Assembly (NCBI RefSeq): GCF_964355755.1
Contig: NC_092675.1
Span: forward strand, 20,722,912 to 20,786,911
DNA length: 64,000 nt
Source: Antedon mediterranea
Taxonomy: Eukaryota; Echinodermata; Crinoidea; Comatulida; Antedonidae
Reading direction: 5' to 3'
Both the position numbers and the translations under genes were made by a program. Below the pieces are notes generated by a model. It saw nothing but the letters and a program-made list of their open reading frames with translations, was not told where the DNA came from and did no database searches. Positions 1 through 12,200 of the stretch are shown here, one piece after another (the first letter of the stretch is position 1; every line of letters starts with the position of its first letter).

Positions 1-269
1 ATGGCTGTGGGACTGTTAAAGCGGCTTTTGAATGTGATTCAGAACGGCCCCATGCCAAAGGAAAGGGAGAGAGATATACTGCCGTCGTCTTCACGCAAGG
101 GTGCGTAACTAATAAAACAGCTATGTTGACTGTTTATGATTTTACGCAGCATATTCGTCGTCCTCCCCTTACCGTCATGTTTTGTAAAGTCCCTATTGTC
201 ACCCAGTGGCTTCTTGCATGACTGAATAAATAATTCTATACCATATACCTACAATTTTATTTTTTCTAG
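1..269. other. SMC2 intron sequence at the left edge
   Basis: This is non-coding DNA ahead of the first SMC2 exon in the window, ending in a T-rich tract and TAG acceptor at 261-269. Bases 1-108 are an open frame that begins with ATG at the very edge and ends at TAA (35 codons). It does not match the SMC2 head or arm as I know them, and I do not recognise it. It is somewhat richer in CpG than the flanks and could be a transposon remnant. Confidence 0.5.
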
Positions 270-3200
270 GATGAAAATCTTTTGAAGGCCAAGGAGAAAG
301 AGATTGAAGATAACAGTGCTAGCTATGCTAAACTTCAAGAACAATCCACGACAGATGCGGAGGGTTATACTACTGCACAGAAAAAACTACAGGCAGTCAT
401 ATCCGGCCTAGCTAACGATGATGGAACTGATAAAACTCTTGAAGCAGAATATCGAGGTTTGTTGAGAGTGAGAGACAACATGTCATTTCATTCATTTCTT
501 TATTTCGGATATTACATCCATATACAAATCATACACAAAAAAAAGAGAAACAATTACACCAGAAAATTAACAATTTCCACAAAACCAACCTATAATATCC
601 TTAAAAAACAATTTGCACCAATGCTGATGTACGTTGGAAGTACGGTAATTATGGTTTGAATCAGCCTATTGCAACTGTCATGAATTCTGTTCTTAAAACT
701 ATGTATAGAGTTCCTCCAATATTCATAGAAAGAGGGAAGATAGTTCAGGTGTGGTATATCATGTCTTCCATAAACAATACTTCATGCAGAAAAAAATGTT
801 TTTGATTTCAATCTTTATTTTTATTTACTTTTGTCTGAATATAATAGTAAGATGTTTAATTGATTATGTAAATAGTAAAGGTGAAAACTATTCAAGAGTG
901 AAACAAATTTGACCTTATTGAGACTCAAACTTGGATTTTCTTCATGATATTTACTAAGTTGACTCCATGACTCCTGTGCTACATCCCAAACATTGTATGG
1001 TGCAACAGCAGCAACACATTAAATTAATATGATCGACATCTTTATTCTAAATTGTGCTAGACACTAAACTGAACCCTTTTTGGTTACATGGAGTAGTAAT
1101 ATGACATTTTCTTGATTGTCAGTATTATTATTATATATTGTGTCTTTTGATAAAATAAATGTTGCCACTGAGTAAGTATTTTATTTCATAAATTATTATT
1201 TCAATAGAAAATATTTCCTTTACTGATGTCATTTGTCGTAACAGATTGTACAAATGAGTTGACGACTGCAGGAGATACACTGAAGAAGGCACAGATGAAA
1301 TGGAAAGAAGCACAAGATGGACTGAAGAAAAAAAGTGCAGAAGTGAAAATAACAGAAAATGAGTATGAAAAACAGAAGAAAATCCTTGACAAAGTCACAC
1401 ATTCTAAAGATGATATTGAGGTATGTTGACTAGTGTTTAGTTATACTCAGTTAACAATGCATGAATGATATGTTGTCTCTCTGCATTTGAGAATTATTTC
1501 CTATAAAAAAAATAAATTTCATACAGTCAACTTTCCCAATACCGGACTCTCTGAAAACCTGGAAACTTTCCCAAAACCAGATTTTCTTGAGGACCAAAAT
1601 GTTCCAAATTCATTTTTACCAATAAAAACACATTCCTAACACCAGACTTTTCAAACAACCAGACTTTTCAGAAAACCAGACATTTTAGCCCAGCTCAAAG
1701 ATGTCTGGTAATGGGAGAATTGACTGTATTAAGTAATAGCCCATATTAATCTGCATAATGGTTGTTGTTTGTCCTGTTGCACTTGTAATTACTTTAAACA
1801 AATTCAGTAAAACACCGAAGAGGAGGTAGAAAGAAAACGAAAAATATACCTGTAGGTAAAAATAGCCTAAATATATGTTTTAATAATGTTAACTGCTTAA
1901 GCAAACATAGGATTTATGAAATTGAAAAGTTTATATATAGTAAGAGTATTGATATACTTGGTATTGCTGAAACACACTTAAAAGAGAGCAACGCAATCTC
2001 TATTAAAGGTTATAACTGGGTTGGGAAAGAACGTAACGGGAAGAAGGGGGGTGGTATTGGGTTATTCCTATCAGACAAAATAGTGGTTACATCTGAAAAT
2101 GTTTTAAACTGTATAGATGATGATTTATATGTTTTTAAATAGTAAAGCAATTATTTAGAATCACCTCTTGTAATTTGTTACAGTCTGAGATTAAGAAACT
2201 TGGTTTTGACGGTCAAGTGGAAGAAAAGTTGTTACACGAAAGGCAGGCATTGTCAGTAGAAGCTGACAAAATTCAAGATAAAGTTGTTAATTTAACAGAA
2301 AGGTATGCAAGGCTCAGGATGTTGTATCATTCTTGTTTATTTCGTATTTAGGAAAAATGTTGATGTTGTCAGTACACATTCTGTTTAGCTTCAAACAAGA
2401 TAAAATTCTAATTTAACAGTTCATTAGACAAGGATAAGAATTAAACCTATGCTTTAGTTATTAGAAGGCATGAGATTATGATGTGCACTAAGAGGAATCA
2501 GTACCAGAATTAACCATGTCCAATGCATGCAAACACTTCCTTAAATGGGTATAATTATTTTAAGAATTTTTTTTATTGTAAATAAAAGAGAGTGGTATGG
2601 TTAAAATTAAATAAGTAATTACCCAATGGATATGATATCAGGACTGTTGCTTGTGATTGGTCAACTCATCGTGTTGCGTCCAAGTGGCATTAGGGTCCGC
2701 CATGTGTCAAAGCATGAGATTGAGACCTATTTCTGTTATCTTGTTTTGTCCTTTCTATTGCACCTATGAACTATATTATTTTGTATATATTATGCACAAA
2801 AAATTTTTCAACTCTGTAACTAGTAGATGACTTACCACATGTCTAACAGTAAAATTGTATTTACAGTATATCAAGCAAACACACATATGTTTGAATATTT
2901 CAAATGCTATGAAAATTAATTTAATCAGACTTATTACTTTGCTTTTTCAAGGTTTCCAAGCTTGCAGTTTGAATATCGTGATCCAGAAAAGAATTTTGAT
3001 CGTAGTAAGGTGCATGGTCTTGTGGCGCGTCTCATGAAAATAAAAGACGTGAATGCTGCCACCGCTCTGGAGGTATCTGCAGGACGAAAGGTCAGTAGTA
3101 CTTCCATTTCTTTTAGTTTTTTGTATGAATTAATATGATTTATATCCTTGACATTTTATTGGCTGATCGTATCAGATCGTATATTCACCTGGATAATCAA

Positions 3201-6200
3201 TTTCAATATCTTTGTGCCACACAAAACCAACCTGAACAGGACAGTATATGTATTGAAAGATTTCATTGTTCTTGAATAGAACAATTTTTCACATCATGAA
3301 AATATTCTTCCCATTCAACTAATATACATTCATTATGTCATTAATAAAAACCAAAAAATTTATTATGAATTCAATCAACTATTTGTTTTATTCTTTCAGT
3401 TATACAATGTAGTAGTAGATTCTGAACTCACCGGGAAAAAATTACTGCAGAAAGGAGAGTTGAAGAAACGTTACACCATCATTCCGCTTAATAAGATCTC
3501 TTCACGTACGTTGAGTGCAGATGTGATCAGCAGCGCTAAAAAGCTTGTAAGTATTGAAGGAGGTATCTAAATTACGTATATAGGTATATTTCACAGGCCT
3601 TGTCTTTTAAAAATTATAGATGTGCTACAAATTGCACTCCTCAATACATTCAGGGATGCTGTAGGTCTGCTGTTTGTATTTTGGTATTTAGAAGTTTACC
3701 AAATTTAAGCGTGTTGTAAATTACACTCCTCAAGGGCGGTTTAGGAGTGCATTAGGTGAGTGATCGCACTCGCTCGCCGCAAAAAACAAGGCCTGATTTT
3801 ATGTTGCTGGTTATTTATATATTTAAACAATTAGTATTGTTTACTTATATTATCCCTGATTTTGTTGTATTTTTCTCTGATTCAAATTCTTTTTTGTTTT
3901 ATCCTAGGTTGGAAAAGACAATGTGTCCTTCGCCCTTTCACTCATTGGATATGAAAAAGATGTAGAAGCAGCAATGAAGTTTGTGTTTGGTTCAAACTTT
4001 ATCTGTAATAAGATGGAACATGCCAAGGCAGTAAGTTAGGCCTTGTCTACACTATCAAACTTTATGTGACAAAAAAATTTGATGTGCCTTTATATGGACA
4101 TGATGATGTCATATCACTACCATATTTGAGCATATCACTACCATATTTGGGCATGCTAGTTTGACAGTACTAAATATAAAGAATTGTTGATAGTGGTGAT
4201 CTGGTACCATGAACACTCTGTGTATCCTTGCCATTTGATTGGTTGATTTCGTATCACATTTCATGCATTATGTTTTCCAATTTCAATGATTGGCAATACT
4301 ATTGCTGATTGAACTTTTTTGTATAAAAATAGAAATTGATGAGCCTGAATATTGAGTAAATATAAATAATTAATGTTTGTTATATGTTGAATGAGAAACC
4401 TTCAACTCATGTAAATATTCTTCCTACTCATAAACATTCATTATTTGTATATTACCACGTTATCAATAGTACCAGAACCTTTCTCATCCAATAAAAACTA
4501 CCTAAGCCTCATGTCAAGACTTAGTTTAGACATTCTGTGATTTTTATGCTAATTGTGTAGAACAGTGTTCCGCAAGCTTTTTTGACCGCGACACCATGCT
4601 CCTATTTTGGGAATTCTCGCGACCAAACATTGCATATTTGAGTTTACAGCTCGTCAAAATAGGAAAAACTGTAGATGTAAAATGTAATCAGTGTTGTAGA
4701 TTCTACAAAACTGAGAACATTTCATATATAGATCACTGTATAATTTAGTTTCAGTATCGTAAACAATTTTGCGATTCAATTTTTGTTCGCGACCCAAACA
4801 TTGGGTACGGAACGGCGGTGTAAAGCAATGTTGATTATGTTGTATTGCATTGTGGCTGTAAATTTCAATAGGATGCATTGATTATTATAAAATGTCCATG
4901 TTTTCTTTTTAGGTCACATTTGATCCCAGAATAAAAACAAGAACAGTGACCCTAGCAGGGGATACTTTTGACCCATCTGGAACTCTTAATGGAGGTAGGA
5001 ATCAATATTATTGAATATATTTTTATTGTCAAAATAATTGTCCAGATAATATCTTTACAGTACATATTAAATTAAAATATATAAATTATATTTGAAAAAG
5101 ACCAACAACTAAATTTTGCTTGTCTAAATTAACATTTATGCCAGCTTCTGAGATTTTATTTGAGCAGTCAAAACAAATATTCTTATAAATTGTATTTACT
5201 GCCCTTTTTTGTGTGAACTTGTAGGTTCCAGAAGCAAGTCATCAACTGTTTTAGCTATGTTATCTGAGCTGCAGGATGCAGAAGACAGGTTGAAAGAGAA
5301 ACAACAAAGACTTGGTGAGGTTGACAGTCAGCTTTCTAAGCTTAAGAAGTCATCAGAAAAGTAAGTACAGTAGACCCCTATTTTGAGTCGTCGTCTTCTA
5401 CTTGTGGAGTTTCTCCCCATAGTCTGGAATTTAAAAAACATATATTGATATTTTTTTTTTGTGTCTTTTGTGAGATTCACTCACTTTTATTTCATTCTTT
5501 ACAATTGTTACAATAATCTATATCAATTTTGTTTCAGTAGAAAACTATCTCTGCAGCTTAAAGTTTTTTTTTGTTTTTCTTATTTTTAGTATTTCACATA
5601 TATAAAAGTTAAAGCATTTAAAAAATAGACAAAAGTTATATAAAAGTATACATCACATAATATAGGTTCACAATTGCCATTACAACATCACAAAATAAAA
5701 TATACTGTAACTCATATAGCACCAGTAAATAAAACTAGTAAGGTAGAAACCATACTAGAATACTAAGTATTGTGTCGTAATAATATTTTCTCGTGTTTTT
5801 AGCTTGTTATTGTTTAACAATTATACATTTTTACATTGCTAAAATAATATTTTTTACCTTTTCCCATTTTTTTATGCTTTCCTCTCTTTTATACACTCTA
5901 TCACATTCCATTCTGAATAGAATTCCTTGTTTAAAAGATTTCCATAAATTAAAATAACTTTTATTTGTAACATCAGCCAGTATCTTTTGTTTATAAACCG
6001 TGAAAGCAGCAAATATAAAATCAGTAAGAATATTTCTTGTTCCAATTACCAGATTTTGAAAAGACATGTTCATATGATTGGTACCTTTTAAAACAATCTC
6101 TATTTTTGTCCAAAAACCTTGAATAAATTTACAAGTAAAAAACATATGCTCCTCATCTTGTACCTCTCCACATCTACCACATATATTAGTATCTTTTAGT

Positions 6201-9200
6201 TTCCAGATAAACAACCTTTTGTTTGTTGCTAAAATTCTATTTAACAGTTTGTAATTAAAGTGTATTAATTTTTTATCTTTCATTTTACAAACTTTAGATA
6301 ACCAACATGACTTCCAATCAATATTCAAATTATGAAAATATTTTTCCCATTTTCCTTGACAAACTGGAGGGACAAAAATTTCCTCCACAAAACAGAGATA
6401 AATACTCTTTGTTGTGATGTCCTTATATCTATTCTTAATGACATTTTCTGTTATATTATAATAACAATATTTTACTAGGCCCCTAGTTTGTTATCTATAG
6501 GTGAAAAATAATCGGCCTATGTCAGGTCTTGAAAGGGTCTACCATACCCATTGCTTACTCCACTTTTTTTTTAAATAGTACCCTGTATGATGTATTTTTA
6601 AAGGTTAATAGCACTCTTATTTTTGTTATCTATAATTTTAGATATCATCAGCTTAAAGAACAGTTAGATATGAAGTTGCATGAAATAGAAAGCGTCCAGA
6701 CTCTATTGCAGGAGAGTACCCACTTCCAACAGTTGAACACGATCAAGAAACTGGAGGCATCTGTTGGTAAGGCTAGCTTGCAATTATTAATGTACTGTTT
6801 AATGTACTGGTAACCGGTAGGGTCGCTTCGCAATTGAACATTTTACCAGTTCCCTTCACAAGTCTTAGTTATGTGCCAATATCTGTGTTTCTGAGAAGGA
6901 TTTTCCAATCTATTCCATGATGTTATCTACTCAATTTTTCTTTTTAAGTTTATTTTCAACATCACCTTCCTTGCATGGATAATCAACCACTGTCATAGTA
7001 TCAACATAAGGTTCAATGCACCCATTTGCTATAGTGAGATAAGGACATCCATGAGTCCTGGAGTTCCAGTGTACACCTCTGGCTTGTGTGCACTTAAAAT
7101 AACCCAGTGTATATTTCTAAAAAAGCAGGGGCTACCCCAGTGTACTAATCCATCTCAACCCCTGTCATTATTCACTACCAATCCTACCTGTTCAATCATG
7201 TTTGATTTGCTATATATTATAATAAAAATGAAAAATAGACATTTATTTATATTTCAATATTCTTAAATTTAGAGGAACAACAAAAAACTGTAGAGGATTC
7301 TAAACAAACACAGATTGAGATGAAGGAGAAATTAAAAACTTTGGAAGCCAAGTTGAAAAACCCCAAAAAACAACGAGATCAAGAGATAAAGGCAGCTGAG
7401 GATCAAGTGAATAAGGCTAAAAAACTTTCTGAAGATTCAAACAAAAATATGAAATCTAAGCATGAGGTGAGTGTGTGCAGTTTATCTACAGCTTTTATGA
7501 TATTAGTTTTATTTATAGCACAACGTTTTCCCAAAGACATCAATAAAAGTTAGTTATCCTATAGGCAAAACCACTATTAAAGGACACTTCGAATTAACCA
7601 AAGTGTCCTTTTGTAGGGGTGGGTCATAGTTTTAGAACATAATTGTATTGCCCTTTGCTTGTTTTCTAGGAATGTGTTCTGTCTGCACTATCACGGTTTA
7701 TGTGACAACAAATGTGATATGCCCATATATGGACACGATGACATCATATCACTACCATATTTGGGCAAATCAAACTTTTTTTGTAAAACTAGTAGACATG
7801 AGCTTTATGTTGGACTTATCATGTAATTCTAAGACCCAGTGGTCTAATTGTAGAATATAAAAAAACAGAAGCCCTGATTTTGAATCGTGACTTGTTTCAT
7901 TCTCACACATTTTCTCATTTGTATTACCACTATGTCTGTCTACACTATCAAACTAGTTTGACAAATAAAGTGTAATGTGCCCAAATATGGTAGTGATATG
8001 GCCAATTATGGTAGTGATATGACATCATTATGTCCATATGGGTACATCACATTTTTGTTGTCACATAAAGTTTGATAGTGTAGACAAGGCCTTAAAGATT
8101 CAAATTATTACTATTAATTGTATTTTTCTTGCAATAGGAGATGCAAATGTTGAAGATGGAAGCAGAGACGCTTCGACAAGATTTGACCAAATACGAAAAG
8201 CAGATACAAACAATAAATGAGACCATTAACGGTTTAGAGGAGCAATTGGAACAGGCTAAAGAAGCAACTAAGAATTCTGCGGTAAGACCCAATCAATTTA
8301 TATATTTCTGTAATTGTGGTCCAGCTATTAACTATTTTAATATAAATTTCCCCAAAAATACCCTAATCTTATTGAAGATCATAATTGTTTTAATGTTTTG
8401 TGCACATATGTATATATGTAAAAGGACCAAGAGCTAAACATCCTGTTCGAAGAACGAGTGAATGGGCTGGAAGACAACTGACATGCATGATTAATTTTTC
8501 TACAGCACCCTCTTATTTTGGTTTTGAATTTTTCTCAGTGGTAACTTTTTACTTTAGTACAAAATGTGCTAAGAGAGAACAAAATTCTGACCAATCAGGT
8601 ACGGTGTTACAGTGCTTGTCTTTTCACAGTTTTATCAAATATTTATACCAATTTTGAAATAAATAAATAAAAATGATAATAAATAATATAACAAATGTTT
8701 TATGCACATACAGTATTATGTGAGGTGTATGTGTACATACATATGTATTGTTCATTTTATTATTATTTTAATTCATAATTTCGTATATTCGTATATTTTC
8801 TATTGGCACTTGCAGCACAAGCAAGAGATCATTTTTAAGTTTGTTTATAAATGAAAGAATAAATGCTATTTTGATTGATTGATGTTATTATAGGAAGCTG
8901 TAAAACAATGTCAAGATGAGCTTAACCAACAAAAAGACATACTGACAGAACGTAACCAAGATATAAATGCTAAGATAGAAGAACAAAACCAACTGAGCAA
9001 AGAAGAGAACAATATCAAGTTACAGGTTAAAGAGAATGAACATAAAGCAGGCAAGATCAATAAGGAGAGTAAGGAGGCTGGCAATAGGGTATGTATACAG
9101 TCACTCAAAACTGGAAAATATTTAGCTCCAAGAATTTCCTAATTTCTATTGTAATCAGAAAATGTAAAAGAGAACAAACCAAGGCCGTAGTAAGAGGTTA

Positions 9201-12200
9201 AAAACAGACGAAGCAAAGATGCTTTAAATATAATTATTAATATAAAATACGACAAGCTGTGCTGGGGATTAGGGTGAGTGGTGAAAACTGAAAAAAAATA
9301 ACTGCCTCATGCTGGCTACGGCCCTGCAGACATATAGGGCTAGCCCACAGGGGTCTGACACTGTGGGATTTTTTAAAGGATTGTAGTAATGCGGTGAGCA
9401 ATGGAAACATGCTCAGAATTTTTTTAGCATGCATAGAATGACCTTTCGACTCAATATGTGCATAGTCTAGTAGCACATCATGAATATGAAAGGTTGTTAG
9501 TTTTCATATTTGATTAGTTAGCTTTTGAAATTATCACCTGGCTGACTTTGTATGTTGCTAGTCCAAATGAAACGTATAATATAATATTAATTATTAGAAA
9601 ATGAAATATTATCTTGTCACTGATCAGATATTGTGATTGTGGAGTAAAGCTCTGTCTACACTATCAAACTAGTTGCCCAAATATGGTAGTGATATGCCCA
9701 AATATGGTAGTGATATGCTCAAATATGGTAGTGATATATCCAAATATAGTAGTGATATGGCATCATCATCTCCATATATGGGCACATCACATTTTTTGTT
9801 GTCACATAAAGTTTGATAGTGGTTTAGGGTGGTGATTGTTGTTCGCTAGCCCATTAAGCATTATTGTACTAGCCTAGCAGGCACAAAGACATATTGATTT
9901 CCTTGGATTACGGTAGTTATTGCCAGAAATGTACTTCAAATTAACACATCTATTACAGGTTGAAAGTTTACTTGCAAAATATGAATGGATCGCCAACGAA
10001 AAGCAGTATTTTGGACAGCCCAACACAGGCTATGATTTCACCCAGAATGATCCTAAAGAGGTTGGAAGCAGGCTAAATAAACTGAAAGAGGTTAAAGAAA
10101 ACCTTGCAAAGAATGTTAATCTGAGAGCAATGAGTACTCTGAGCAAGGCTGAAGAAAAGGTATTTATTAAAATCATTGGTAAATCATAACAAATAAATTA
10201 TAACACATTAATAAATACATTTTTGAATTCTGTATTTAAGAACTATTTCTAAATATACCTTTTTACTGTAAGCCTAATTAATATTTTTCATAACAATATT
10301 TAATGGAGAATATATTTAATGAATACAATTCTAATTTTTGATGTTTCTAATGTTAATGATGTTTGTAATTTGTGAATATTTCTTGCTTTTAAAATTGTAT
10401 ATTTGTGATACAATATTTGATCAGCTTTTTGTATGTTTTATAACTGGACAAATATTATGATATTTAAGTTACATAAAGTCTGGCTGTTTAAAATGTTTAG
10501 CCCATGTCATCTGTTTAATACTTTTAAATTTTAAATCAAGCTTTCTAACAATGTTTATATCTTTAGTATAATGACTTGATGAAGAAACAGCGTATCGTGG
10601 AGAATGACAAAACTAAGATCATGGCAACCATAAAGGAACTGGATGAGAAGAAAAATGAGGCTCTAAAGAAAGCATGGGAGCAGGTCAACAAGGTAGTATA
10701 AAGAGTCCTTCATTTACAGCACATCAAATGATTTTCGCCATTGGTCAATGGTTTACATTCAACACTCTAGTAGAATTGTTAAGAAAGACAATAAAATAAA
10801 AAATGACTTCTTGATTTCTTTTCTCTTTTAAGTACTACTATTTGCAATAAGTTCTTTCTAACATTTGTTTACATGTTGTGAAAAATATTCACCGCCTAGG
10901 ACCTACTGAGACCACAATCTAATCATATAATTTTCCTAAATATTTACTATGCCTGGCTTAGCTTTCATTAAAAAGTCACAAAAGAAAGACATAATAAGAT
11001 GAAGAAAATTTGATTTTTATTGAACACTATTTATAAATTATTTCGCTTTGCTTTGACATTTTAACCTGTCATGTAAAACTGTTCAAAGGTCATAACATTT
11101 TGGCTGGAGAGGTCATTGAATTTAACTCTTGCTAAAGTATGAACTCTGCCTAATCTACACAGTTATATTTTTAACTTAATGTATAATCTATTTTTAGGAT
11201 TTTGGTTCAATTTTCTCAACACTGTTACCTGGCACATCAGCAAAGTTGATGCCACAAGAAGGTCATAGTATTCTGGATGGTTTAGAAGTAAAAGTTGCAT
11301 TTGGAGATGTTTGGAAAGAAAGTTTATCTGAACTGAGTGGCGGGCAGAGGTAGCAATATTGTCATTGTATATACTTTAATTTTGTTGAAATTGATTGCAA
11401 TTAGTTGTGTTTTTATATTAGTCTTTTTTAGCCGCTTGTAAATGTGACTCTACAGCTCACTATGTCGGTTGGTCGGTAAACACTAACTCAAATTTGTGCA
11501 CGCGACTGCAGCCATATATATGGCCTTGTTTAAACTTACATCCAATGTCAAAATACAGTTTATTGTCTCTGTTGCATATTAGCCTGCCAGTGGTTTCAAA
11601 GGAGATACATGAAATTACAATACAATCAGTAATAATAATAATGGTAGTTTTATATAGCACCTAATATAATGTTTCTAAAGCGCTTTACGCACAAAAATAA
11701 TCCATAAAATATCCTAAAAGAACAACTTCTTTGGGACACCGCTATTAAGGAATACTATCTTGTGAAAAGAACAAGGGGAAATAATGTTTCGCCAACATAT
11801 TATACTACTTTGTATATAGATTATTCATATATATTTGTTTTTTATGTGATTATTGTATAGATCATTAGTGGCCCTATCGCTGATTTTGTCACTCTTGTTG
11901 TTTAAACCTGCGCCACTGTACATCCTTGATGAGGTAGATGCAGCCTTAGACTTGTCACATACTCAGAACATTGGTCAGATGTTGAGGACTCATTTCAGAC
12001 ATTCACAGGTAATAATAATAATATCCTGGATTTATATAGCGCCTAATGTTGTGGAACCTCTAAACGCTGAACATTATTATCAAACACGTATGGAAACATA
12101 CTTCCATAATGCAGCTAGTAATCAGCGCAAAGTTGTGTATTGATCTAACTGGGTACCCATTTATACACCTGGGTGGAGAGAGGCAAACGTAAGTAAAGTA

